A DNA stretch of 64,000 nt from contig JANINJ010000026.1 in the NCBI GenBank assembly GCA_024508855.1, forward strand, positions 266,469 through 330,468, given 5' to 3'. Shown here piece by piece: positions 1 to 9,512 of the stretch. Within the stretch, counting starts at the first letter, position 1, and each line of letters begins with the position of its first letter. The position numbers and the translations under genes are program-made. Source of the stretch: Xanthobacteraceae bacterium (GTDB taxonomy: Bacteria > Pseudomonadota > Alphaproteobacteria > Rhizobiales > Xanthobacteraceae). The notes below the pieces were generated by a model that ran no database searches, was not told the DNA's origin, and saw nothing but the letters and a program-made list of their open reading frames with translations.

Positions 1-729
1 CGCCTCATCGTGAAGGTGCTCGATCGTCTGTCACCACAACGTCCGCTATTTCCGCCGGCAACGCTTGGCATGGCGACGGCGATCGCAGCCTGGGCCGAGA
101 GCGAGCTGGTTCGTCCATTGATCCTGTACGTTTCCGGAATCAATCAGGACGTGATGCCCAAAGAGCTTCGCACCGACCGGGCGAAAATGCGCGGGCTGCC
201 GGAGCCGAGTATCGAAGCGATCACGCGCGCCGCCCAGCGCAACGCACCCCTCGTCCGCGTCCAGCTTCCATTAATTGAAAACATGCTGGCTGACGGGCGC
301 GAATGGATTTGCGGCGATCGGTTCAGCGTCGCCGATCTCGCAGTCTACCATCCGCTCTGGTTCATCACCGATCGCACCGACCGGCTGCAGCATGAACTCA
401 CGCCCTATCCTGCCATTCAGGCATGGATGGCACGCATTCGTGCGTTCGGACATGGCCGCCAGACGACCATGTCCGCTGCAGATGCGCTCGATATCGCACG
501 AGATGCTTTGCCGCGTCCGCCGGGCCGCTCGTCATCTCAGCCGGAAGACCCCGAGCCTGGCTCTCTGGTCTCCATCCGGCCGGACGATTATGCGAAGGAC
601 AACATCAGCGGCGAACTGGTTTTCATCGACGATACGGAAATCGCAATCCTTACTCGTCATGAACGTGTGGGCGATGTGGTCGTGCACTTTCCGCGTCTCG
701 GCTATGATTTGCGGAAACGATCGAAATAA
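1..729 (+). CDS. Glutathione S-transferase family protein, 3' part, with C-terminal extension
   Basis: The reading frame is open from base 1, so the gene starts upstream and the N-terminal thioredoxin-like domain is missing here. The GTG at 10 is unlikely to be the true start. About the first 150 visible residues form an all-helical GST C-terminal domain; the segment GDRFSVADLAVYHPLW near residues 100-115 is the usual GST helix-capping region. After a proline-rich linker (around residues 170-185) comes an extension of about 55 residues that looks beta-rich (GSLVSIRPDDY, ELVFIDDTEIAIL, VVVHFPRLGYDLR) and is not part of a standard GST. Its substrate cannot be told. The gene ends TAA and converges on the VOC gene with a 9-base gap. 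Confidence 0.8.
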   Translation, partial: RLIVKVLDRLSPQRPLFPPATLGMATAIAAWAESELVRPLILYVSGINQDVMPKELRTDRAKMRGLPEPSIEAITRAAQRNAPLVRVQLPLIENMLADGREWICGDRFSVADLAVYHPLWFITDRTDRLQHELTPYPAIQAWMARIRAFGHGRQTTMSAADALDIARDALPRPPGRSSSQPEDPEPGSLVSIRPDDYAKDNISGELVFIDDTEIAILTRHERVGDVVVHFPRLGYDLRKRSK

Positions 730-738
730 GCGCGCTGG

Positions 739-1152
739 CTAATAGATCGCCCAGACTCCGGGCGTTACGAGTTCGAGCAGGTGATTGTCGGGATCGCGGA
801 AGTAGATGCTGTGGCCGCCGCGTGGCCAGGCGGTGCGCCCTTCGATGGCGACGCCCTGCTCCGTCAGCCGCCGCTCCCACACGGGCAACTCGTCGGCGGT
901 GATGGCAAAAGCAATGTGCAAGGGCCCGTGGCCGTCATGCGGCGGGATGGTGCCGCCGGGCAGATGCACGGTTTCCAGCGTCGCGCCGCGATGAAACAGC
1001 AACAGCACGCTGCGACCGCCGACATCGAATGCCAGAAAACGGGAATCGCTGTTCATGGCGCGAAGGCCGAGCGCGTCCTGATAGAATGCGCGCGCACGAT
1101 CGAGATCGTCGACGTAGAGCGCGGTCTCGATGACGCCGTCCAGTTTCGGCAT
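739..1152 (-). CDS. VOC (glyoxalase/bleomycin-resistance) family protein
   Basis: A 137-residue protein with one vicinal-oxygen-chelate module pair: an N-terminal strand with ETALYVDDLDRARAFYQ and a C-terminal GGHSIYFRDPDNHLLELV, which is the diagnostic metal-site end of the family (Glu within LLELV). An upstream in-frame start exists, but the ATG at 1152 begins the normal VOC strand, and the extra residues would overlap the neighbouring gene. Last gene of the leftward suf cluster, 14 bases after the sufT-like stop, so probably cotranscribed. Substrate unknown; such proteins act as dioxygenases, isomerases or resistance proteins. In related genomes this place is often taken by an A-type carrier (SufA/IscA), which is absent here. 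Confidence 0.8.
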   Translation of the reverse strand: MPKLDGVIETALYVDDLDRARAFYQDALGLRAMNSDSRFLAFDVGGRSVLLLFHRGATLETVHLPGGTIPPHDGHGPLHIAFAITADELPVWERRLTEQGVAIEGRTAWPRGGHSIYFRDPDNHLLELVTPGVWAIY

Positions 1153-1166
1153 CGCCGCGCCCTGTC

Positions 1167-1538
1167 TTACCACATGTTGAGAACGAGTCGGGCTTCGTCG
1201 GTCATGCGCTCCGGCGTCCATGCCGGCTCCCAGACGATGTTGACGTTGACGACGCCAACTCCGGCAACGCTGGCGACCGCGTTCTCGACCATGGTTGGCA
1301 ACTCAGCGGCGGCGGGACAGTTCGGTGTGGTCAAGGTCATCTCGACGTCCACCGAACGGTCGTCCTTTAGATCGACCTTGTAGATCAGGCCGAGCTCGTA
1401 GATGTCGGCCGGGATTTCCGGATCGAACACCGTCTTCAGCGCGGCGACGATTTCGGTGCCGAGCCGCTCGGTTTCCTCGGGCGGCAGCGCCGAGATGGTC
1501 TGCATATTGCCGGTCTTGGCTTCAATCGTATCGGTCAT
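1167..1538 (-). CDS. sufT: SUF system Fe-S assembly protein, MIP18/DUF59 family (SufT-like)
   Basis: A 123-residue protein of the MIP18 (DUF59) family, which helps mature Fe-S proteins in the cytosol. The core shows EIVAALKTVFDPEIPADIYELGLIY (DPE-P-(I/V)-LGL type motif) followed by VDVEMTLTTPNCPAAAELP, whose Cys is the conserved family cysteine. The start codon overlaps the sufS stop in an ATGA arrangement (1535-1538), which implies translational coupling. Standard size for the short SUF-linked version. The position directly after sufS supports a role as a SUF accessory factor rather than in phenylacetate degradation (PaaD, the other large branch). Confidence 0.9.
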   Translation of the reverse strand: MTDTIEAKTGNMQTISALPPEETERLGTEIVAALKTVFDPEIPADIYELGLIYKVDLKDDRSVDVEMTLTTPNCPAAAELPTMVENAVASVAGVGVVNVNIVWEPAWTPERMTDEARLVLNMW

Positions 1539-2779
1539 GAGAACAAATCCCGCGCCTTGATCAGCGCTTCCGCTAGTTGGTCGACTTCCGCACGCGTATT
1601 ATACATGCCGAATGACGCCCGGCACGTGGCTGTGACATTGAACCGTTCCAAAAGCGGCATCACGCAATGAGTGCCGGCGCGGACGGCGATCCCCGCCCGG
1701 TCGATGACGGTAGCGACGTCGTGCGGATGCGCGCCGTTCAATTCGAACGAGATCACCGGCCCCTTTTCGTGTGCCGTGCCGATGATGCGCAGCGAATTGA
1801 TCTCGCGCAGGCGATCGTGCGCATAGGTCAACAGGTCGTGCTCGTGGGCGGCGATGCGCTCCTTGCCGATCGAATTGACGTAGTCGATCGCAGCACCAAG
1901 GCCGATCGCCTCGACAATTGCAGGGGTGCCGGCTTCGAACTTGTGGGGCGGATCACCGTAGGTCACCCAATCCTTGGTCACCTCGCGGATCATCTCGCCG
2001 CCGCCGTTATAGGGCCGCATCCCGGCGAGAAGATCATACTTGGCATAGAGCACGCCTATACCGGTCGGTCCGTAGATCTTGTGCCCGGTAAAAACGAAGA
2101 AGTCGCAGTCGATATCCTGCACATCGATATTCAGATGCACCGCGCTCTGGCTGCCGTCGACCAGAACAGGAATGCCGCGTGCATGTGCGATCTTCACCAC
2201 GTCCTTCACGGGCACGATGGTGCCGAGTGCATTCGACATCTGGGTGATGGCGACCAGCTTAGTCTTCGGCGTCAGCAGCTTCTCAAATTCGTCGATCAGG
2301 AAATTACCTTCGTCGTCGACCGGCGCCCATTTAATCACCGCGCCATGACGTTCGCGCAGGAAATTCCACGGCACGATGTTGGAGTGATGCTCCATGATCG
2401 AGAGCACGATCTCGTCGCCGGCCTTGATGTTCGGCTCGCCCCATGACGAGGCAACGAGGTTGATCGCCTCGGTCGCATTCCGCGTGAAGATGATTTCCTC
2501 ACGGCGCTTGGCGTTGAGGAATTCGGCGGCCTTGGTACGGCCGCCCTCGTAAGCCTCGGTCGCCGCATTGGCGAGATAGTGCAGTCCGCGATGCACATTG
2601 GCGTATTCGGACATGTACGCCTTCGTCATGCGATCGAGCACCGCGAGCGGCTTCTGCGCCGATGCGGCGTTATCGAGATACACGAGAGGCTTGCCGTAAA
2701 CTTGCATCGCAAGCGCCGGAAAATCCTCCCGGACCCGGGCAACGTCGTATGAACCGTTGGCGACTGCCGGATGCATCAT
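1535..2779 (-). CDS. sufS: Cysteine desulfurase SufS
   Basis: Class II PLP-dependent cysteine desulfurase, 414 residues, which takes sulfur from L-cysteine and passes it to the SufBCD scaffold. Visible features: YLDNAASAQKP near residues 34-43, the PLP-contacting His in IMEHHSNIVPWNF (near 131), the Schiff-base Lys in TGHKIYGPTGIG (K234), and the persulfide Cys in RAGTHCVMPLLERF (C372). The short lobe around C372 is the type II form, which needs an acceptor such as SufE; none is encoded in this window. The start is an ATGATG doublet whose first base overlaps the sufD stop (2779). Cytosolic. Confidence 0.96.
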   Translation of the reverse strand: MMHPAVANGSYDVARVREDFPALAMQVYGKPLVYLDNAASAQKPLAVLDRMTKAYMSEYANVHRGLHYLANAATEAYEGGRTKAAEFLNAKRREEIIFTRNATEAINLVASSWGEPNIKAGDEIVLSIMEHHSNIVPWNFLRERHGAVIKWAPVDDEGNFLIDEFEKLLTPKTKLVAITQMSNALGTIVPVKDVVKIAHARGIPVLVDGSQSAVHLNIDVQDIDCDFFVFTGHKIYGPTGIGVLYAKYDLLAGMRPYNGGGEMIREVTKDWVTYGDPPHKFEAGTPAIVEAIGLGAAIDYVNSIGKERIAAHEHDLLTYAHDRLREINSLRIIGTAHEKGPVISFELNGAHPHDVATVIDRAGIAVRAGTHCVMPLLERFNVTATCRASFGMYNTRAEVDQLAEALIKARDLFS

Positions 2780-4104
2780 CAGCCTCGTGCCGCCAGCCAG
2801 CGCTCGGCGGTCGCGATCGCCAGCTCGCGCAATTGCTCGTCCGCGATGGATTCCATCGCCTCGCCGACGAATGCCTGAATCAGGAGCGCCTGCGCTTCCT
2901 TCTCCGACAATCCGCGCGCACGAAGATAAAACAGCAGGCTTTCATCCAGTGCACCGGTGGTAGCGCCATGGCCGCACTGCACGTCGTCAGCGAAAATCTC
3001 GAGCTCCGGCTTGTTATCGGCTTCGGCCTCGTCGGACAGCAGCAACGCCCGCGTCATCATCCGGGCGTCGGTCTTCTGCGCATCCGGATGCACGTTGATG
3101 CGGCCCTGGAACACCGAATGCGCCCGGTCGTCGACCACGGCGCGGAATACTTCGCGGCTGTCGCAATGAGGCACTGCGTGGTCGAGAACCAGCGTGGTGT
3201 CGCCGTGCTGGCGATCCTTCAGGAGATTGACGCCATTGATGGTGGCGTTGGCGTGTTCGCCGCCAAACCTCAAGAAGCCCTGATAACGGCTGAGTACTGA
3301 ACCGCTGGTCAAGTTGAACGAATTGAATTGCGTCTTGGCACCCAGCGTGACGATAGCCGTCGAGACGTTGGAAGCATCGTGTGAATCTTCGACCAGACGC
3401 ACGTGCTGTACCTGCGCGTCATCGCCAACCCACACCACGACGGCATCATGGACCTGATAGGTTTGCGCGCCGGCTGCAGCGGCAAAACTCTCAACCAGCG
3501 TCGCCTGCGCCCCCTTCCCGACCCGCAACAGCGAGCGAGTGAAGGCGGCAGTGCCGGTCTGCGTCGCGACATGGACGATATGGATCGGCTTTTTCAGGGC
3601 AACGTTGTCGTCAACGTTTAGCACAAAGCCGTCGGTGGCCATTGCGGCATTGAGCGAGACCATGACGTCCGAAGTCGCATTGGTCAGCAACAGATCGCCA
3701 CGAACCTTGTTGTCGCGGTCTTCCAGAACTTCGCTCAGCGTGTTCAACCGGACACCGGCTTCTAATGCCGAAACATCCGAGAGTTTAGGAGCGAATACGC
3801 CGTCCACCAGCACCAGCTTGTACGCATCGATGACGTCCAGCGCAGCGACGGCGGTCGCCGCCTTTGCCAATGCCGCCTGATCGGGCGCAGCAGCAAGTGG
3901 TGCCACTTCGCGAAGCAGCGCGCGCAGATCGGTGTATTTCCATTCCTCGACCCGCCGGTTCGGCAGGCCGCGCTTGGCGAACTCGGCGAATGCCGCCTCA
4001 CGAACCTCGGAAACGATTCCGGAGCCCGGCAGGCGGTCGCGCGCCGTGGCGAACAACTCGCCCAATGCGCGCTCCGGTGTAGGCTTGACTACTGCAACAT
4101 TCAT
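2779..4104 (-). CDS. sufD: Fe-S cluster assembly protein SufD
   Basis: A 441-residue member of the SufB/SufD family and partner of SufB and SufC in the Fe-S scaffold complex. The N-terminal helical part has LPNRRVEEWKYTDL (typical of SufD), the middle is the right-handed beta-helix, and the C-terminal part contains DDVQCGHGATTGALDESLLFYLRARG, where the conserved His (HG) lies, then the SEKEAQALLIQAF helix. The ATG at 4104 is preferred; an in-frame TTG at 4116 overlapping the sufC stop is the alternative. Overlaps sufS by one base. Part of the tightly packed sufBCDS operon. Confidence 0.95.
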   Translation of the reverse strand: MNVAVVKPTPERALGELFATARDRLPGSGIVSEVREAAFAEFAKRGLPNRRVEEWKYTDLRALLREVAPLAAAPDQAALAKAATAVAALDVIDAYKLVLVDGVFAPKLSDVSALEAGVRLNTLSEVLEDRDNKVRGDLLLTNATSDVMVSLNAAMATDGFVLNVDDNVALKKPIHIVHVATQTGTAAFTRSLLRVGKGAQATLVESFAAAAGAQTYQVHDAVVVWVGDDAQVQHVRLVEDSHDASNVSTAIVTLGAKTQFNSFNLTSGSVLSRYQGFLRFGGEHANATINGVNLLKDRQHGDTTLVLDHAVPHCDSREVFRAVVDDRAHSVFQGRINVHPDAQKTDARMMTRALLLSDEAEADNKPELEIFADDVQCGHGATTGALDESLLFYLRARGLSEKEAQALLIQAFVGEAMESIADEQLRELAIATAERWLAARG

Positions 4105-4112
4105 GATTGCAC

Positions 4113-4871
4113 TCAAGCAGCTTGTTCTTCGAACTGGGCGTATCCGGACTCTTCGAGTTCGAGCGCCAGTTCCTTGCCGCCGCTCTTCACCACCCGGCCC
4201 TTCGACATCACATGCACATAGTCGGGGACGATGTAGTTCAACAGCCGCTGGTAGTGCGTGATGACAACCATGGCACGATCGCTGGACCGCAGCGCATTGA
4301 CGCCATCGGCGGCAATCCGCAGCGCGTCGATGTCGAGGCCGGAATCCATCTCGTCAAGGATGCAGAGGCTCGGCTGGAACAGCGCCATCTGCAGCACTTC
4401 GTTGCGTTTCTTCTCGCCGCCCGAAAAACCGACGTTGACGCCCCGGCGAAGCATGTCCTGCGGAATGTTGAGCGAGGCGGCAACCTCCCGCACCTTCTTC
4501 AGGAAGTCCGGCGTCGATAGTTCGGTCTCTCCTCGCGCCTTTCGCTGTGCGTTCAGCGCCGTGCGCAGGAACGTCATGGTCGCAACGCCGGGAATTTCGA
4601 CCGGATACTGGAATGCGAGAAACACGCCCTTCGCCGCACGCTCGTCCGGAGACATTTCCAGCAGGTCTTCGCCCTTGAACAGGATTTCGCCACCAGTCAC
4701 TTCATAGCCCGGCTTGCCGGCGATAACGTGGCTCAGCGTCGATTTGCCGGAGCCGTTCGGCCCCATGATCGCGTGAACCTCGCCCTTGTTCACCGTGAGC
4801 GACAGGCCGTGAAGAATTTCACGATCCTCAACGCGGACCTGCAGGTTCTTGACTTCGAGCAATGCGGACAT
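4113..4871 (-). CDS. sufC: Fe-S assembly ATPase SufC
   Basis: An ABC-type cytosolic ATPase of 252 residues that drives the SufBC2D scaffold. Walker A is GPNGSGKS (residues 37-44), the Q-loop is FQYPVEIPGV (near 88-97), the signature is FSGGEKKR (149-156), Walker B is ILDEMDSGLD (171-180) and the switch His is in VITHYQRL (H206). All match SufC rather than a transporter ATPase. The ATG at 4871 has GGGAAA upstream. Longer in-frame starts reach into the palindromic repeat at 4888-4986 and are not likely used. Separated from sufB by about 120 bases that hold that repeat. Confidence 0.96.
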   Translation of the reverse strand: MSALLEVKNLQVRVEDREILHGLSLTVNKGEVHAIMGPNGSGKSTLSHVIAGKPGYEVTGGEILFKGEDLLEMSPDERAAKGVFLAFQYPVEIPGVATMTFLRTALNAQRKARGETELSTPDFLKKVREVAASLNIPQDMLRRGVNVGFSGGEKKRNEVLQMALFQPSLCILDEMDSGLDIDALRIAADGVNALRSSDRAMVVITHYQRLLNYIVPDYVHVMSKGRVVKSGGKELALELEESGYAQFEEQAA

Positions 4872-4887
4872 CGTATTTCCCTTTTTC

Positions 4888-4986
4888 GTCATCCTGAGGG
4901 CCGCGCCATTCGCGCCGAGCCTCGAAGGACAACCCATCGTTTCATCGCCGGTCGCTGAGGGACGCCCTGCGCCTCTCAGGAATGAC
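4888..4986. repeat. Long imperfect palindrome between sufB and sufC
   Basis: The outer arms GTCATCCTGAGGG (4888-4900) and CTCTCAGGAATGAC (4973-4986) are inverted copies of each other, with a GC-rich interior containing GCCTCGAAGGAC. The element lies between the sufB stop and the sufC start inside an otherwise compact operon, so it would be transcribed as a hairpin. The arms and the CGAGCCTCGAAGGA interior resemble dispersed palindromic repeats I remember from Bradyrhizobium-type genomes; copy number cannot be checked from one window. Confidence 0.65.
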
Positions 4987-4991
4987 GGCTG

Positions 4992-6473
<1,482 letters not shown>

Positions 6474-6672
6474 TCCAACCTCCGCTCGCGGTTTCAAGGA
6501 CCGCGGTGGATCAACTCACAGCATCCCGACGGGACCCGCAAAATGTGTCGTTCCAATCATCCGATGTGATCTGTATCCGTCGTCCGCTCTGCGGCGTTGT
6601 CGCTCTTCCAGAGGACGTCCGAACACCTCACCGACGTGCTTTTACGCCGTTTCGCTGAGGAAATCACGTGCC

Positions 6673-7842
6673 TTAGAACCGTTCAAGCACTGTTTCGTCG
6701 TCCTTCTTAAGTAGTGCGCCGGAGAGCTTTCGCCAAGTCTGAATAAACCGATCGACATCAAGATCGGTTGTTGACCAGCCCAGGCTGACCCGTATCCCGC
6801 CCCGGGCCAGGTCGGGACCAAGCCCCATCGCCGTAAGCACGTGCGACGGCTGCACTTTTCCGGACGAGCATGCCGATCCGGAAGACACTGCCACGCCTTC
6901 GAGGTCGAAACCGATCACCGCCGTCTCGGCGCGGAGACCCGGCACGGTAAAAAGGGTCGTATTCGGCAATCGCGGCACGTCTGCGGAAAAGATGATGGCA
7001 TTCGGTGTTGCCGCCCGAAGTCCGGCTTCCAGCCGGTCCCGCAGGCTCTTCATGCGGGCAGTATCGGCCTCCTGCGTCGCCGTCGATGCAGTTACGGCCG
7101 CACCGAAACCGGCGATTCCCGACACGTTTTCAGTTCCGGCCCGGCGCCCCTTTTCCTGGCCGCCGCCCCGAATCGGCGCGTGAAAATTGGCAACCCTGTC
7201 TGACAAGATCAGGGCGCCCACGCCTTTCGGCCCCCCAACCTTGTGCGCAGAAATTGAGAGAAGGTCGGCCTCCAATTCATTGATATAGAATTTTATTTTC
7301 CCGAATGCCTGGACCGCATCAACATGCAGCAGGCCGCCGGCCTCGTGGACCATCGCCGCCACGTCGCGAACCGGCTGCAAGGCGCCGCTCTCGTTATTCG
7401 CGAGCATGACGGAAACCAATGCGGGCGGCTGGCCGATGATCAAGGTGCGCAGATGGTCGAGATCGAGCACACCGGACGCCGTAACCCGTATGGTGTCGAC
7501 TTGCGCCGCCGGGAATTGTCCGCCCTCCAGAACCGAGGCGTGTTCGATCGCAGACACCAGCAACCGTTCGACTGGAGTTCCGGAGGGGCCGCGCAACCCG
7601 GGCTGCAGGGCCAGGACGTTGGCTTCGGTGCCGCCGGAGGTGAATATCACCTGCTGCGCCTGCCCGCCGATGGCATCGGCTATGGCGTGGCGTACCCGCT
7701 CTACCAACATCCGCACGGCGCGTCCCTCGGCGTGGACCGACGATGGGTTCCCACAAACGTCGAGCGCGGCCACCATCGCTTCGCGCGCTTCCCGGCGCAG
7801 CGGCGTGGTGGCGTTCCAGTCCAGATAGACCCGGTTGTTCAT
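6673..7842 (-). CDS. Cysteine desulfurase, class I (IscS/NifS type)
   Basis: A 389-residue PLP enzyme of the IscS/NifS branch. YLDWNATTPLRREA starts the fold, GTEANVLALQ and the PLP His in SAIEHASVL (H101) follow, the Schiff-base Lys is in SISAHKVGGPKG (K201), and the persulfide Cys is in SSGSACSSGKV (C325) on the long flexible loop typical of class I. The ATG at 7842 is chosen because the normal N-terminus starts there; upstream extension would cross the promoter region. It stands just before sufB in the same direction, so the cluster codes for two desulfurases, one of each class. No IscR/Rrf2 regulator gene is nearby. Confidence 0.93.
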   Translation of the reverse strand: MNNRVYLDWNATTPLRREAREAMVAALDVCGNPSSVHAEGRAVRMLVERVRHAIADAIGGQAQQVIFTSGGTEANVLALQPGLRGPSGTPVERLLVSAIEHASVLEGGQFPAAQVDTIRVTASGVLDLDHLRTLIIGQPPALVSVMLANNESGALQPVRDVAAMVHEAGGLLHVDAVQAFGKIKFYINELEADLLSISAHKVGGPKGVGALILSDRVANFHAPIRGGGQEKGRRAGTENVSGIAGFGAAVTASTATQEADTARMKSLRDRLEAGLRAATPNAIIFSADVPRLPNTTLFTVPGLRAETAVIGFDLEGVAVSSGSACSSGKVQPSHVLTAMGLGPDLARGGIRVSLGWSTTDLDVDRFIQTWRKLSGALLKKDDETVLERF

Positions 7843-8177
7843 TGCGTAGAATAATACCTTAAATTGTATACTGCCGACGCCATACACCGGATCTCCCACT
7901 CGATCAGGCAAGGACGTATTCTAGACCAGCTGCCGCGCAAAATCGCCGGGTCGTGCCACATGGCGGATGTCGGATCGCGGCTGAGCAAACGCAAGACGCT
8001 TGCTTTTTGCCCCACCGCTCATGCTAGAACGCCCACTCCCGTTCACCGGGCGCCGTTCGTGCTTCGCCCAATGACGCTCAAAGACGCCGCTAATGTCGCG
8101 CCTCTGTTTGCAGGACGTCATCCGTGCCTGGCACGATGGTATCCACAAGGCGTCGGCCGAATATCCAAGGAATACGG
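7843..8177. other. 335-base divergent intergenic region
   Basis: This is the divergent gap between the leftward desulfurase gene and the rightward hydrolase gene. On the minus strand TATACA (7870-7865) is a good -10 hexamer but has no convincing -35. It is part of the inverted pair ATAC-N8-GTAT (7854-7869). On the plus strand TTGCTT (8000-8005) and TAGAAC (8025-8030) are 19 bases apart, a weak promoter match. No coding frame with family resemblance, terminator or known RNA was seen. Confidence 0.35.
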
Positions 8178-8825
8178 ATGCCTGAAGTTATTTTCACCGG
8201 TCCCGCTGGCCGTCTCGAAGGCCGCTATCACCCGGCGAAGCAGAAGAATGCACCGATTGCGATGGTGTTGCATCCGCACCCGCAGTTCCACGGCACGATG
8301 AACCACCAGATCATCTACCAGTGCTACTACGCGTTCGTGCACCGTGGCTTCTCCGTGCTGCGCTTCAATTTCCGCGGCGTCGGCCGCAGCCAGGGCTCGT
8401 TCGATCACGGCACCGGCGAACTGTCCGATGCGGCCTCGGCGCTGGACTGGGCGCAGAGCATCAATCCGGAAGCGCGGGCCTGCTGGGTCGCGGGCTTCTC
8501 GTTCGGTGCCTGGATCGGCATGCAACTCCTGATGCGCCGGCCGGAAGTCGAAGGCTTCATCTCGATCGCACCGCCGGCCAACCTCTACGACTTCTCGTTC
8601 CTCGCGCCCTGCCCGTCGTCGGGTCTGATCGTGCATGGCGAGAAGGACGCCGTCGTCCCGCCGAAGGACGTCAACACGCTGGTCGAGAAGTTGAAGACCC
8701 AAAAGGGCATCGTCATCGACCAGCAGGTCATTCCGGGTGCCAACCATTTCTTCGACGGCAAGCTTGAACCGTTGATGGAATCGGTCACCGGTTATCTCGA
8801 CATGCGGCTTGCCAATATCCGCTGA
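8178..8825 (+). CDS. Alpha/beta hydrolase (COG2945-type)
   Basis: A compact 215-residue serine hydrolase. The order is: LHPHPQFHGTMNHQ (oxyanion-side motif, near residue 35), NFRGVGRSQGSFD, the nucleophile elbow GFSFGAW (Ser near residue 104), the acid in HGEKDAVVPP, and the catalytic His in GANHFF. There is no lid domain and no signal peptide, so it is cytosolic. The ATG at 8178 is favoured by AAGGA about seven bases upstream. Substrate unknown; this small family is annotated only as a predicted hydrolase. The DUF1697 gene follows after nine bases, so the two are probably cotranscribed. Confidence 0.88.
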   Translation: MPEVIFTGPAGRLEGRYHPAKQKNAPIAMVLHPHPQFHGTMNHQIIYQCYYAFVHRGFSVLRFNFRGVGRSQGSFDHGTGELSDAASALDWAQSINPEARACWVAGFSFGAWIGMQLLMRRPEVEGFISIAPPANLYDFSFLAPCPSSGLIVHGEKDAVVPPKDVNTLVEKLKTQKGIVIDQQVIPGANHFFDGKLEPLMESVTGYLDMRLANIR

Positions 8826-8834
8826 GAGCTTGCC

Positions 8835-9347
8835 ATGGCCGCGTTCATTGCCCTGCTCAGAGCGGTGAATGTCGGCGGCACCGGCAAATTGCCGATGAGC
8901 GAATTGAAGGAAATATGCGAAGCGCTGGGGTTCGAGAAGGTCCGAACCTATATCGCGAGCGGCAACGTCGTTTTCACCAGCCGTAAATCCGAGAGCGCCG
9001 TCAAGGCGGCGCTTGAAAAGCAACTCGCGGACTATGCCGGCAAACCTGTCGGCGTATTGGTAAGGTCTGCGTCTGAGATGGCTGCAGTACTCGCCGCCAA
9101 TCCGTTTCCGAAAGCACCGACCAATCGCACCGTCGCCATCTTCCTCGACAAGTCTCCGCCCGCGGATGCGATTGCAAAGGCACGCGGGCTGGCCGATGAA
9201 AAGATCAAGCTCGGAAAGCGGGAAATCTATATCCATTACGGCGATGGAATGGCGCATTCGAAACTTGTCATTCCTGCCGCCAGGGATGGCACCGCGCGCA
9301 ACATGAACACCGTCGCCAAACTCGCTGCCATGGCGGCCGAACTCTAG
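8835..9347 (+). CDS. DUF1697 domain protein
   Basis: A 170-residue protein made of a single DUF1697 domain. The family signature is clear: the start FIALLRAVNVGGTGKLPMSEL (residues 4-24), FEKVRTYIASGNVVFTS (near 34-50), and the late NMNTVAKLAAMA. Biochemical function is unknown for the family. It follows the hydrolase by nine bases. The TAG stop codon (9345-9347) lies within the CTAG that opens the palindromic repeat, so the element abuts or has replaced the original gene end. Confidence 0.9.
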   Translation: MAAFIALLRAVNVGGTGKLPMSELKEICEALGFEKVRTYIASGNVVFTSRKSESAVKAALEKQLADYAGKPVGVLVRSASEMAAVLAANPFPKAPTNRTVAIFLDKSPPADAIAKARGLADEKIKLGKREIYIHYGDGMAHSKLVIPAARDGTARNMNTVAKLAAMAAEL

Positions 9348-9422
9348 TGGAGCGGATTTGACATTCGCTACCCACCTTGCCGCGAGTCCGGGAAGCGAAT
9401 GTCAAATCCAAAGCTCCACTAG
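9344..9422. repeat. CTAG-bounded palindromic element, unit 1
   Basis: A 79-base hairpin. Its left arm (9344-9369) starts CTAGTGGAGCGGATTTGACA and its right arm (9394-9422) is the inverse copy, apart from a three-base insertion in the right arm; the loop is 24 bases. Both outer ends are CTAG. The left CTAG contains the stop codon of the DUF1697 gene. It could act as a transcription terminator for the converging genes, but its precise edges and its partner at 9436 suggest a dispersed mobile-type repeat. Confidence 0.8.
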
Positions 9423-9435
9423 AAGCCCATATTTG

Positions 9436-9512
9436 CTAGTGGTCCTATAGATTCTAACATTTGCGTAGGTACCTGCTGAAACGGGATGCAGATGTTAGAA
9501 TCGGACCACTAG
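9436..9512. repeat. CTAG-bounded palindromic element, unit 2
   Basis: A 77-base hairpin. The left arm (9436-9464) starts CTAGTGGTCC and the right arm (9488-9512) ends GGACCACTAG. They pair along the whole arm apart from a TATA insertion in the left arm and one mismatch; the loop is 23 bases. It has the same design as unit 1 (CTAGTGG edge, small asymmetric bulge at the same depth, then an inner stem with ATT..ACATT.GC), but the arm sequence differs. It ends exactly one base before the GST stop codon at 9513-9515. Confidence 0.8.
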
